Source: an uncultured Lachnospiraceae bacterium (GTDB lineage Bacteria > Bacillota > Clostridia > Lachnospirales > Lachnospiraceae). From it: 43,704 nt of DNA. The notes below the pieces were generated by a model. The model made no database searches, had not been told where the DNA came from, and saw only the letters and a list, made by a program, of their open reading frames with translations. The position numbers were made by a program, and so were the translations under genes. This document shows positions 8,470 through 15,967 of the stretch, piece after piece. Numbering within the stretch: the stretch's first letter is position 1; each line of letters begins with the position of its first letter. The DNA is taken from NCBI GenBank assembly GCA_959022495.1, contig CAUEYX010000026.1, positions 1-43,704 on the forward strand, read 5' to 3'.

Positions 8470-9035
8470 GGTCTGTTATCTCCTCTCTTCTTTTCTTTAT
8501 CACCGGACAAATCAGATTCCATTTCCCTGCTGTCCGTTCCGCCATCCCCTGCTGTCTTTTCGTTTTCGGCCAGATTCAGGGACATCTGCTCAAGCACCTC
8601 CAGGCACACCGCCAGGCTCTGGGGAGCAATATCCTTGCGCAGAAGGTTCTCCACATATCTGATATTCTCAAGAATACGGTCTCTGATCCCCTCCGCTTTC
8701 CCCGTTGGGACCAGCTTTTTAAGGCGCGCGTCCCGCGCCACAGATTCGCGGGTGATGAAACCGTTTTTCTCAAGCAGCTGAAGGATTCCGGTTGCCGTTG
8801 ACCTGCGGATCTGGAATTCCTGCTCCACATCTTTCTGATAGATCTCCCGCTTCAGAGACTGAAACAAAATATAATGCAGCACATGCCTCTGCATGTTCGT
8901 CAAACTGTCTTTCTCCTCATGGGCACACATCTGGCGTTTCAGCTGGTGGGAGATCGTATTAATCAGCCTGCCTATATCAGGCGCGGAGCCACACACTTCC
9001 TTATCTGCTTTCTGATTCTCCATATCCGCATCCAC
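8466..9035 (-). CDS. MarR family transcriptional regulator of the ABC exporter
   Basis: The product is a winged-helix MarR protein of up to 189 residues. The recognition region (QKDVEQEFQIRRSTATGIL) and the beta-wing (LEKNGFITRESVARDARLK) are readable at about residues 80-125. The acidic, polar tail from about 165 is of low complexity. Start choice is uncertain: AAGGAG is 3 nt before ATG 9035 and about 15 nt before ATG 9023. It is the first gene of a three-gene operon with the exporter, and the operator-like palindrome by its promoter suggests autorepression relieved by a ligand. Confidence 0.92.
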   Translation of the reverse strand: MDADMENQKADKEVCGSAPDIGRLINTISHQLKRQMCAHEEKDSLTNMQRHVLHYILFQSLKREIYQKDVEQEFQIRRSTATGILQLLEKNGFITRESVARDARLKKLVPTGKAEGIRDRILENIRYVENLLRKDIAPQSLAVCLEVLEQMSLNLAENEKTAGDGGTDSREMESDLSGDKEKKRGDNRP

Positions 9036-9117
9036 TCCTTCTTAACAGATCCCCAAACTCCATAAACAGCGGGCACCCGGTATCCGGGCGGCAGCTTTTT
9101 TCATTAAAATATAATTT

Positions 9118-9164
9118 GTTCGGTAACTAACAGTCAGTATATGCGGATAAAATTTTATTGTCAA
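9118..9164 (-). promoter_or_regulatory. marR-ABC operon promoter with probable MarR operator
   Basis: On the minus strand TTGACA (9164-9159), a 17-nt spacer and TATACT (9141-9136) form a near-consensus promoter. Directly downstream, over the expected start site, lies the imperfect palindrome GTTAGTTACCGAAC (9131-9118), a natural site for a MarR dimer. The leader also contains a short CCCGG/CCGGG hairpin at about 9077-9089. Confidence 0.75.
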
Positions 9165-9278
9165 CACCTAAAATATACAAACCAAAACCGGAGCCCCCAA
9201 TTGAATCCGGCTTCCTTCTCTTCCTTTTATAAAAATGTTCTATATTTTAATTATATTTCACTGAATTTTTGAACAAAA

Positions 9279-9310
9279 TTGTAGAAAATTTGCGGCAGAG
9301 AATGTATAAT
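9279..9310 (+). promoter_or_regulatory. Probable glgC-glgD promoter
   Basis: TATAAT at 9305-9310 is a clear -10 element, 32 nt before the glgC start. The -35 is poor: TTGTAG at 9279-9284 gives a 20-nt spacer, while TAGAAA at 9282 gives 17. GTGAGG at 9330-9335 is the ribosome site. Apart from this and the divergent marR promoter I see nothing else in 9036-9342. Confidence 0.45.
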
Positions 9311-9342
9311 AAGAACATTAAGAATGAAAGTGAGGGCTCATT

Positions 9343-10482
9343 ATGAAGCAAAATAACATGTTAGCCATGATTTTAGCTGGCGGCCGCGGTTCTCGTCTCC
9401 ATGACCTGACGAAAAAAGTGGCGAAACCGGCTGTTTCATATGGTGGAAAATACCGCATTATCGATTTTCCCCTCAGTAACTGTGCCAACAGTGGAATCGA
9501 TGTTGTCGGCGTTCTGACACAATATGAATCTATTCTCCTGAACAGCTATGTCGCGGCGGGACGCCGCTGGGGTCTGGACGCAAAGGACAGCGGGGTATAT
9601 GTACTTCCGCCCCGTGAGAAATCCGATGCCAACCTCGATGTATACAGAGGCACAGCTGACGCGATCTCACAGAACATCGATTTTATCGATACATATTCAC
9701 CGGAATATCTTCTGATCCTCTCCGGCGACCATATTTATAAGATGAACTATGCCAAGATGCTCGACTATCATAAAGAGTGTAAGGCAGATGCCACAATCGC
9801 GGTTATCGAAGTTCCCATGAAGGAAGCAAGCCGTTTCGGTATCATGAATACCAATGAGACCGGGCGCATTGTAGAATTTGAAGAGAAACCGGAACATCCG
9901 AAGAGCAATCTCGCTTCTATGGGTATCTATATCTTCAACTGGAAGCTTCTGCGCAAGATGCTGCTCGCCGATATGAAGAACCCGGATTCCAACCATGACT
10001 TCGGCAAGGATATCATCCCGACAATGCTCAACGACGGCAAGAGCCTGTACGCGTACAAATACAAAGGTTACTGGAAAGACGTTGGGACCATCGATTCTCT
10101 CTGGGAGGCAAACATGGATCTCCTGGACAAGAATAATGAGCTTGACTTAAATGACAGTACCTGGAAGATCTACACAGAGGATGTGACCGCGCTTCCACAG
10201 TATATCGGCGCTGACGCTGTTATTGACCGCGCATTTATTACACAAGGCTGTGTCGTTGACGGCGAAGTGAAAAATTCTGTCCTGTTCACAGGAGCAAAGG
10301 TTGCAGCCGGAGCAAAAGTCATCAACAGTGTTCTCATGCCGGGCGCCGAGGTGGCGGAAGGCGCAGTCGTGACACGCGCCCTTGTGGCTGACGGAATTAA
10401 GATCGGCAAAAACGCCGTGGTTGGCAGCGCTGACAGCAAAAATATTGAACTTGTCGCAAAACGTGTAAAGGGGGATGAATAA
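9343..10482 (+). CDS. glgC: Glucose-1-phosphate adenylyltransferase, catalytic subunit
   Basis: The 379-residue enzyme makes ADP-glucose from glucose-1-phosphate and ATP, the committed step of glycogen synthesis. The nucleotide-binding loop LAGGRGSRLHDLT is at about 11-23, followed by KPAVSYGGKYRIIDFPLSN, the catalytic region LSGDHIYKMNY and FEEKPEHP near the sugar-phosphate site. The C-terminal third is a left-handed beta-helix with hexapeptide repeats (VKNSVLFTGAKV and similar). Length and motifs are typical of Bacillota GlgC. It is followed 1 nt later by glgD, and the pair should form the GlgCD heterotetramer. Confidence 0.97.
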   Translation: MKQNNMLAMILAGGRGSRLHDLTKKVAKPAVSYGGKYRIIDFPLSNCANSGIDVVGVLTQYESILLNSYVAAGRRWGLDAKDSGVYVLPPREKSDANLDVYRGTADAISQNIDFIDTYSPEYLLILSGDHIYKMNYAKMLDYHKECKADATIAVIEVPMKEASRFGIMNTNETGRIVEFEEKPEHPKSNLASMGIYIFNWKLLRKMLLADMKNPDSNHDFGKDIIPTMLNDGKSLYAYKYKGYWKDVGTIDSLWEANMDLLDKNNELDLNDSTWKIYTEDVTALPQYIGADAVIDRAFITQGCVVDGEVKNSVLFTGAKVAAGAKVINSVLMPGAEVAEGAVVTRALVADGIKIGKNAVVGSADSKNIELVAKRVKGDE

Positions 10483-10483
10483 T

Positions 10484-11599
10484 ATGAGTAAGGCATTTGG
10501 AATCGTTAATTTTGCCGGAAATCACATCCAGGTCGACGGCCTTCAGGCATACCGCCCGGTCGGAGCTTTTTCTTTCCTCGGCAGGTACCGCACGATCGAT
10601 TTCCCGATCTCAAATATGAGCAACAGCGGGATCGATAATATTGAAGTTTATGTACGCAGAAAACCACGCTCTCTGACAGAGCATCTGGGCACAGGACGCC
10701 ATTATAATATCAACTCCAAACGCGGGCAGCTTAATATTATGTATACGGAGCACAATCGGATCGGCGATATCTACAGTACAGACATCGCGGCTTATATTGA
10801 AAATATGGACTGCATCGAGAGAATCCATCTCCCCTATGTTGTCCTGGCTCCAAGCTATATGATCTATACCGCTGATTACAGTACATTCCTTAAGGACCAC
10901 ATCGAGTCCGGAGCTGACATTTCCATGATGTATCACTCCGTTGACAATGCAAAAGATGCCTTCCTTAACTGCAGTACACTTAACATCAACAAACAGAAGG
11001 GCGTGCTCTCTATCGAGCCAAACCATGGAAACGCGAAGAACAAAAATATTTCTATGGATACATATGTAATGTCAAAAGAACTGTTCCTTGACCTGGTCAA
11101 GAAGGCTCACAAGACATCATCCATGTATACGTTCGCTGATATTATCAACGAAGAGTGCGAGAACCTTGACATCCGCGCGGTATCCCACAGAGGATACTTT
11201 GCGGCGATCTGTGACTTTAACAGCTATTATCAGGCAAACATGGATCTGATCGACCTCAAACATGCGTCTGACCTGTTCAGCCCTGACTGGCCGATCTACA
11301 CCCGCACGAATGACTCCTGCCCGACACAGTATTTTGAGGGCAGCAAAGTGGCGTCTTCCGTTGTATCAAACGGCTGCCTGATTGAAGGCACTGTGGAGAA
11401 CTCCATCATTGGAAGAGGCTGTGTCATTAAACCGGGCGCTGTCGTAAAGAACTGCGTTATCTCAGCTGACGTTGTCATCGGAAAAGGCGTTCACGTCGAA
11501 AACCTTGTCGTAGATAAACACGCAAGGCTGATCCGCGGAAAGAGAGTCATCGCGGCGCCGGAGAAACCCGGATACATCAAACGAGGCGATACCCTCTAA
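10484..11599 (+). CDS. glgD: Glucose-1-phosphate adenylyltransferase, GlgD subunit
   Basis: The 371-residue GlgC paralogue has the same fold, with an N-terminal nucleotidyltransferase-like domain and C-terminal hexapeptide repeats (VENSIIGRGCVIKPGAVV). The Gly-rich nucleotide loop of GlgC is replaced by FGIVNFAGNHIQ. This is the hallmark of the Bacillota GlgD subunit, which raises activity of GlgC but is poorly active alone. The start at 10484 is chosen because the G-rich ribosome site at about 10469-10473 is well placed and the following protein matches GlgD; an in-frame ATG at 10475 overlaps glgC. A large palindromic element begins 6 nt after its stop. Confidence 0.95.
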   Translation: MSKAFGIVNFAGNHIQVDGLQAYRPVGAFSFLGRYRTIDFPISNMSNSGIDNIEVYVRRKPRSLTEHLGTGRHYNINSKRGQLNIMYTEHNRIGDIYSTDIAAYIENMDCIERIHLPYVVLAPSYMIYTADYSTFLKDHIESGADISMMYHSVDNAKDAFLNCSTLNINKQKGVLSIEPNHGNAKNKNISMDTYVMSKELFLDLVKKAHKTSSMYTFADIINEECENLDIRAVSHRGYFAAICDFNSYYQANMDLIDLKHASDLFSPDWPIYTRTNDSCPTQYFEGSKVASSVVSNGCLIEGTVENSIIGRGCVIKPGAVVKNCVISADVVIGKGVHVENLVVDKHARLIRGKRVIAAPEKPGYIKRGDTL

Positions 11600-11605
11600 A
11601 AGGAG

Positions 11606-11961
11606 AAATCTGGATTTGCCAGGGGAGACTCGTACAGGGAATGGCAAATCGGACGAAAACCGGCGGAGCAGATTATCGAAAACGGCTTCTGCGCGGAGGT
11701 GTGGATGGCTTCGGCTCCGCTCCATGGAACAAGAAAAATAACGAAATCCGGTAACATGCTAAAAGCAGAAATAGGCAGAGAGCAACTCGGCTCCGCCTCA
11801 AACAATCTCTCTGCCTATTTCAACGCATGTTACCGGATTTCTATTTTTCTAAGTTCCATTCCGAAGTCACCTCAGCCACCCACGCCCCCGCACAGAAGGG
11901 CGTTCGAAAAGGCGCTCCGCTGTTTTCTACTTTTGCGCAGGCGGAAAGAGTCTTCCCGGCA
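11606..11961 (+). repeat. Palindromic element A, downstream of glgD
   Basis: This gene-free stretch of about 355 bp is one long imperfect inverted repeat. The inner part is nearly perfect: 17-bp arms at 11743-11759 and 11825-11841, then 14-bp arms at 11769-11782 and 11807-11820 around a 24-nt loop. Outward, pairing continues through AGAAAAATA/TATTTTTCT, TGGAAC/GTTCCA and more diverged sequence to GGGGAGACTC (near 11622) against GAGTCTTCCC (11948-11957). A separate GATTTGCCA/TGGCAAATC hairpin lies in the left arm. It starts with AAATCTGGATTTG (11606-11618), as does element B. It may be a MITE-like element, a structured RNA or an elaborate terminator. The reading frames in it look like by-products of the palindrome. 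Confidence 0.8.
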
Positions 11962-12169
11962 TATGCAGGATTCCAAAAGAAGGTGAAAGGGGCGCGTAAC
12001 TGAAGAAATGAAGCACTACTGTAACCGGCAGGTAATGCCTGAGGCTAATGCCGAATCTTCCGCTGGTCAATTGCTTTTAGCCGTGTGTCCTTCCTTTTAG
12101 ATCTTTCCCAAATCATGGAACGGAACCTGATCCGCCCCGCTCCTCTCCACGAATACACCCTCAAATAAT
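11962..12169. other. Gene-free spacer between repeat elements A and B
   Basis: I see no convincing gene, promoter or RNA here. The only local structure is a small GGCA/TGCC hairpin near 12033. It may belong to either flanking repeat. The minus-strand frame that crosses into element B (12097-12339) has no ribosome site and no recognisable domain. Confidence 0.5.
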
Positions 12170-12364
12170 CCTGCTGTTCTCGGATCATGCGATGAGACCA
12201 GCCGGGGAATGGGTATGCCTAAAAGGCCGTAGAGCAGCATCGGCACTTGGGCTGCGTCCTTTGCAGCCCTATGTACCGCTATGCTGCGGCCCGAGCGAAA
12301 GCGGGCCTGCAAGGCATATCCATTCCCCGGCGGACACATCCCTTGATCCCCACAAATCCAGATT
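12170..12364 (-). repeat. Palindromic element B, downstream of coaX
   Basis: The element begins directly at the coaX TAA (12365-12367) with AATCTGGATTTG on the minus strand. Long arms at 12201-12220 and 12312-12331 pair with one mismatch. They are flanked by diverged outer arms (GGATCATGCGATG against CATCCCTTGATCC). Inside are a GGGCTGC/GCAGCCC hairpin (12249-12269) and a GGCCC/GGGCC stem capped by GAAA (about 12288-12306). It is clearly homologous to element C at 35951-36093, which lacks an internal 57 nt (12221-12277). Confidence 0.85.
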
Positions 12365-13132
12365 TTACCTCCGGTTCTTTTGATAGATCACCGCCAGCCC
12401 TTTCAGCAGCAGATCTTCATCCAGCATGATCTCCCTTCGGCAGTGGGGCACGATTTTCTTTGCCAGCCCGCCTGTGGCGATCACGGTCACCGGTTCATCC
12501 ATCTCATCTGCCAGCCGGTCTATGATACCGTCGATGGCAGCGGCAGCGCTGTATATTGTGCCGCTCTTCATGCATTCCGCTGTATTTTTGCCGATGATAT
12601 GTTCCGGCGCCTCCAGGCTGATTCCGCCCAGCTGGGACGCATTGGCGGTAAGGGAGTCAAGGGATACCCCGATTCCCGGATAGATCATCCCGCCGATGTA
12701 ATTGTTATTTTTATCAATCACGCACACTGTATTTGCCGTCCCCATATCGAAGATGAGCAGGGGACCCGGATATTCCGCTATGGCGGCCACGGAGTCTACG
12801 ACAAGGTCGCTCCCCAGCTGCGCCGGGTTATCGATGCGGATATTAAGTCCGGTCTTGATGCCTGCCCCCACGACCAGGGGCTCTTTCTTTAAGATCTTCT
12901 CCACCGCCAGCTTCACGATGGTAGTGATCTGCGGCACAACGGAGGATATGATTCCTCCTTCCAGATCCGTTCTTTTTATATGGTAGATATCCAGCACGTT
13001 CTTAATATCAATGGCGTATTCAAGTTCTGTCTTTGTGCGCACAGTGGACAGCCGTTCAATGAAGACGCGTTCTTTTCCTTTCATACACCCGATAACGATA
13101 TTCGTATTACCGATATCAATAGCCAAGATCAT
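12365..13132 (-). CDS. coaX: Type III pantothenate kinase
   Basis: The 255-residue CoaX-type kinase phosphorylates pantothenate, the first step of CoA synthesis. The ASKHA-fold motifs are present: DIGNTN at residues 6-11 (phosphate loop with Asp6), DMGTANTVCVID, the GGMIYPG loop, and ATGGLAKKI near the C-terminus. Length matches the family (about 255). It overlaps the end of the upstream ECF S-component gene by 17 nt and has only a distant AGAAAGG, so translation is probably coupled. The gene order coaBC, ECF S component, coaX links uptake, phosphorylation and later steps of the pathway. Repeat element B starts at its stop codon. Confidence 0.96.
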   Translation of the reverse strand: MILAIDIGNTNIVIGCMKGKERVFIERLSTVRTKTELEYAIDIKNVLDIYHIKRTDLEGGIISSVVPQITTIVKLAVEKILKKEPLVVGAGIKTGLNIRIDNPAQLGSDLVVDSVAAIAEYPGPLLIFDMGTANTVCVIDKNNNYIGGMIYPGIGVSLDSLTANASQLGGISLEAPEHIIGKNTAECMKSGTIYSAAAAIDGIIDRLADEMDEPVTVIATGGLAKKIVPHCRREIMLDEDLLLKGLAVIYQKNRR

Positions 13133-13871
13133 TTTTTAAGCCCAGCCTTTCTCTGATATTTTTCTTCAGCAGCACCCGTCCGATCAGCAGCGTCAGCACT
13201 CCGGCCACGATGGCCTCCGGCACTCCATTGATGCCGATTACCGACAGGATGAAGGTATATACCGCGGAGACTGCCACTTCATTTGCCGCGGCATAGGCCT
13301 CCCTGAAAAATACGAAAATCAAATTCATAACCAGCAGTGTATTCACCAGAGCGCCGCTTATTCCCGCAAGCACCAGACCTACACTTGAGATCCCGCTCTT
13401 TCTCTGTACCAGGTCCTTTGTGATCCACAGCACCAGCTTGTATACAAAATACGGGACTACGCCCACAAGGATTCGCGGGATAAAGCAGATGATTACGCTT
13501 CCGATCCCGCCGTCCACGCCGCCGACACTGTAAAATGGCGTGAACACGAATGACGTGGGCGTGGGGTTCATCGTGTTATTAATGAAGCTTGTCAGACCAA
13601 AGAGAAATCCCAGCGCCGCCCCTTTCTTCGGCCCCATCAGAAGAGACGCGATGATAACGGGCACATGGATAATCGTCGCTCTTGTGAACCCGAGCGGGAT
13701 ATATCCCAGAAAAGGGGTAAATGCCATGACGCATATAATCGCGCCAAATATGGCCACCTGGACCATGCCCGCCGTGCTGAACCGGTTTCCTGACTGTACA
13801 CCGCCGGACTGTCCCCGGCTGCTGTCAGCCTGTTTCACTGTTCCTGAATCATAATTTTCTGAATGTTTCAT
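13116..13871 (-). CDS. ECF transporter S component, probably for pantothenate or a precursor
   Basis: The 251-residue membrane protein has a hydrophilic N-terminus of about 35 residues, then 5-6 hydrophobic helices (about 37-235). The pattern FTPFLGYIPLG followed by a helix ending LLMGPKKGAALGFLFGL is typical of substrate-binding S components of energy-coupling-factor transporters. These share an EcfA/EcfT module encoded elsewhere. AAGGAGG precedes ATG 13871. Its position between coaBC and coaX, with overlap into coaX, supports pantothenate (PanT-like) uptake. That substrate is inference from context; the sequence alone does not show vitamin specificity. Confidence 0.85.
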   Translation of the reverse strand: MKHSENYDSGTVKQADSSRGQSGGVQSGNRFSTAGMVQVAIFGAIICVMAFTPFLGYIPLGFTRATIIHVPVIIASLLMGPKKGAALGFLFGLTSFINNTMNPTPTSFVFTPFYSVGGVDGGIGSVIICFIPRILVGVVPYFVYKLVLWITKDLVQRKSGISSVGLVLAGISGALVNTLLVMNLIFVFFREAYAAANEVAVSAVYTFILSVIGINGVPEAIVAGVLTLLIGRVLLKKNIRERLGLKNDLGY

Positions 13872-13937
13872 AACTGCCTCCTTGTTATCATTCCCTATAG
13901 GGGATACAATACATTTGGCACAGCAAAATTCTGTCCC

Positions 13938-15158
13938 TTAATTTCCTTGTTTCTTTTTGTGCTGCCGGTCTCTCATAGCAAGAATCCGGTCAATAATGTG
14001 TGAGGCGGTCTCCTCTTTTGACATTTTCTCAAGGGAGATCTCCTCATCCTCCGTGATAATGGTTACCACATTTGTGTCTCCTCCGAAACCGGCACCTTCC
14101 ACTCTCAGGCTGTTCGCCACGATCATGTCCACATGCTTTTTCTGAAGTTTCTGCCGCGCGCTGCTGATCAGGTCCTGTGTCTCCATGGCAAAGCCGCATA
14201 AGAACTGCCCCGGTCTTTTATGGGCGCCGAGATCTGCCAGAATATCATCGGTCCGCTCCAGTTCAATAGTCAGCTCCCCTTCCCTTTTCTTTATCTTTTC
14301 GCTGCTCACATGCCTGGGACGGTAGTCCGCCACAGCCGCAGCTTTGATGATGATATCCTGGTCTGCCGCATTGCAGGTAACCGCCTCATACATTTCCCTG
14401 GCGCTCTTTACTTCCACGGTCTTTACAAACCGGGGACGCTTCAGCTCCGCCGGACCGCTCACAAGCGTCACGGACGCTCCCCGCCGGGCGCATACCCTGG
14501 CAAGCGCGTATCCCATCCTGCCCGTGGAGTGGTTCGTAAGATAGCGCACCGGGTCCACTGCTTCCTGTGTGGGTCCCGCAGTCACAAGGACGTTCAGCCC
14601 GAGCATGTCCTTCCCGCAGGCGATTTCCTGGAGAATATAATCGAGAAGTACATCCGGTTCCGGCATTTTCCCCGCACCCGTATCACCGCACGCCAGATAT
14701 CCCACTGCCGGGCTGATGACTTCATAACCGTACTTTCCGAGGATCTTCATGTTATCCTGCACAATGGGATTCTCGAACATGTTCGTATTCATTGCCGGGG
14801 CAATGATCTTTCTGCATCTGCACGCCATCACCGTGGTGGTCAGCATATCGTCCGCAATCCCGTGGGCGATTTTACCGATCACATTAGCACTGGCCGGCGC
14901 GATCATCACCACATCCGCCCGCTTGGCCAGGGACACATGCTCCACACTGTACTCAAAATTCCGGTCAAATGTGTCTATCAGGCATTTATTGCCGGTCAGA
15001 GTCTCAAACGTAATGGGATTGATGAAATTCACCGCGTTCTGCGTCATCAGCACATGGACATCCGCATTCAGCTTCTTCAGGGCGCTGGCCAGCGACGCGG
15101 TCTTATAGGCGGCGATGCTTCCTGTAACCCCAAGCAGGACTGTCTTTCCTTTTAACAT
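13938..15158 (-). CDS. coaBC: Bifunctional phosphopantothenoylcysteine decarboxylase/phosphopantothenate-cysteine ligase
   Basis: The 406-residue protein carries out two consecutive CoA steps: joining cysteine to 4'-phosphopantothenate (CoaB), then decarboxylation to phosphopantetheine (CoaC). The N-terminal flavoprotein CoaC domain (about 1-180) has GVTGSIAAYK, the active-site His74, PAMNTNMFENP and the substrate flap Cys157 in ACGDTGAGKMPEP. The CoaB domain (about 186-395) has VTAGPTQEAVDPVRYLTN, AAAVADYRP and KIKKREGEL. Length is typical. GGAAGGGAG lies before the start, and the promoter at 15269-15297 drives coaBC, the ECF S component and coaX. Confidence 0.97.
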   Translation of the reverse strand: MLKGKTVLLGVTGSIAAYKTASLASALKKLNADVHVLMTQNAVNFINPITFETLTGNKCLIDTFDRNFEYSVEHVSLAKRADVVMIAPASANVIGKIAHGIADDMLTTTVMACRCRKIIAPAMNTNMFENPIVQDNMKILGKYGYEVISPAVGYLACGDTGAGKMPEPDVLLDYILQEIACGKDMLGLNVLVTAGPTQEAVDPVRYLTNHSTGRMGYALARVCARRGASVTLVSGPAELKRPRFVKTVEVKSAREMYEAVTCNAADQDIIIKAAAVADYRPRHVSSEKIKKREGELTIELERTDDILADLGAHKRPGQFLCGFAMETQDLISSARQKLQKKHVDMIVANSLRVEGAGFGGDTNVVTIITEDEEISLEKMSKEETASHIIDRILAMRDRQHKKKQGN

Positions 15159-15268
15159 AAGCGGTCTCCCTTCCTTAATCTGACAGAACCGCGCGCCCGC
15201 CCGGGCACTGCTTTTCTGTTTTGTGTGAACATCCCGTACCTCTGCCGGGATTGCTCCGGTTCCGCTTT

Positions 15269-15297
15269 ATTATATGGCATAGGACCGGAAAAATCAA
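15269..15297 (-). promoter_or_regulatory. Promoter of the coaBC-ECF-coaX operon
   Basis: On the minus strand TTGATT (15297-15292) is followed after 17 nt by TATAAT (15274-15269). The leader to coaBC is about 100 nt. No riboswitch was recognised in it. Confidence 0.7.
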
Positions 15298-15435
15298 TCC
15301 GATTAACCGTCATTGACTACCGGCGGATCATGAAATTTTGTTTGTAAATCAGGCCGGCAGGCCAATGCCTTCACGAATAACCTTCCGATAAACGGGTAAA
15401 ATATTTTTATTATTTTAGAAAGGAAGAGCAGGGTT

Positions 15436-15867
15436 ATGGATGAACAGACAAGAAAACTCCTGGAAGAGTGCACTTCCGGATGCCAGATGGCCGCGGACAG
15501 CATGGAACAGATCAGCGTATATATCAAGGACAGCAGCCTGCTGGAATTGGTAAAACGCTATAAAGACCGCCACCAGAAGCTACAGCAGGAGGCGGACAGA
15601 TGCCTTGCGGAAAGCGGCTGTGAGCCCAAAGAACCCGGTACAGCTGCCAGCGCGTTATCCCGATTTACCACAGAAATGAAACTTGCCTTCAATGATGACA
15701 ATACGCAGATCTCAAAGCTTCTCATAGACGGATGCAGCATGGGCATTAAAACTCTCGGGGAACGCAGAAATACACTGAACCGTGCAGACAAGAAGGCTCT
15801 GGATCTTGCTGACAGGATCATTGAAACAGAAGAAGAATTCATAAAGGAACTGCAGAAATATCTATAG
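15436..15867 (+). CDS. Small helical protein, possibly ferritin-like/DUF2383-type
   Basis: The 143-residue soluble protein appears almost wholly alpha-helical with four amphipathic segments (about 5-30, 33-60, 75-100 and 105-142). There is no signal peptide or membrane segment. Pairs such as EQISVYIK, YKDRHQKL and ETEEEFIKEL resemble a four-helix bundle of the DUF2383/ferritin-like kind, but I see no complete EXXH di-iron pattern and this family call is tentative. Cysteines occur near the N-terminus (CTSGC) and in CLAESGC. The start has AGGAAG about 10 nt upstream. It precedes the exonuclease gene by 100 nt, but that gene has its own promoter. Confidence 0.6.
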   Translation: MDEQTRKLLEECTSGCQMAADSMEQISVYIKDSSLLELVKRYKDRHQKLQQEADRCLAESGCEPKEPGTAASALSRFTTEMKLAFNDDNTQISKLLIDGCSMGIKTLGERRNTLNRADKKALDLADRIIETEEEFIKELQKYL

Positions 15868-15912
15868 CGGATTCCGTTTCCGCGCGCGGCTTTTTCTGTC
15901 TGTGAAATAAGA

Positions 15913-15942
15913 TTGGATTTTCTTGTTTTTTTCCTTTATAAT
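15913..15942 (+). promoter_or_regulatory. Probable promoter of the exonuclease gene
   Basis: TTGGAT (15913-15918) and TATAAT (15937-15942) are spaced by 18 nt, just upstream of the AAAAGGAG ribosome site of the next gene. Confidence 0.55.
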
Positions 15943-15967
15943 AGCAGACAGAAAAGGAGCGCGTATT

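Noticed and set aside
11699..11986. Plus-strand 95-codon frame within element A
   Set aside because: It runs through both arms of the palindrome, has no ribosome site, and its peptide shows no recognisable domain. The palindrome explains the sequence.
12097..12339. Minus-strand 80-codon frame across element B
   Set aside because: It starts inside the inverted repeat, lacks a ribosome site, and the homologous element C does not keep the same frame open.
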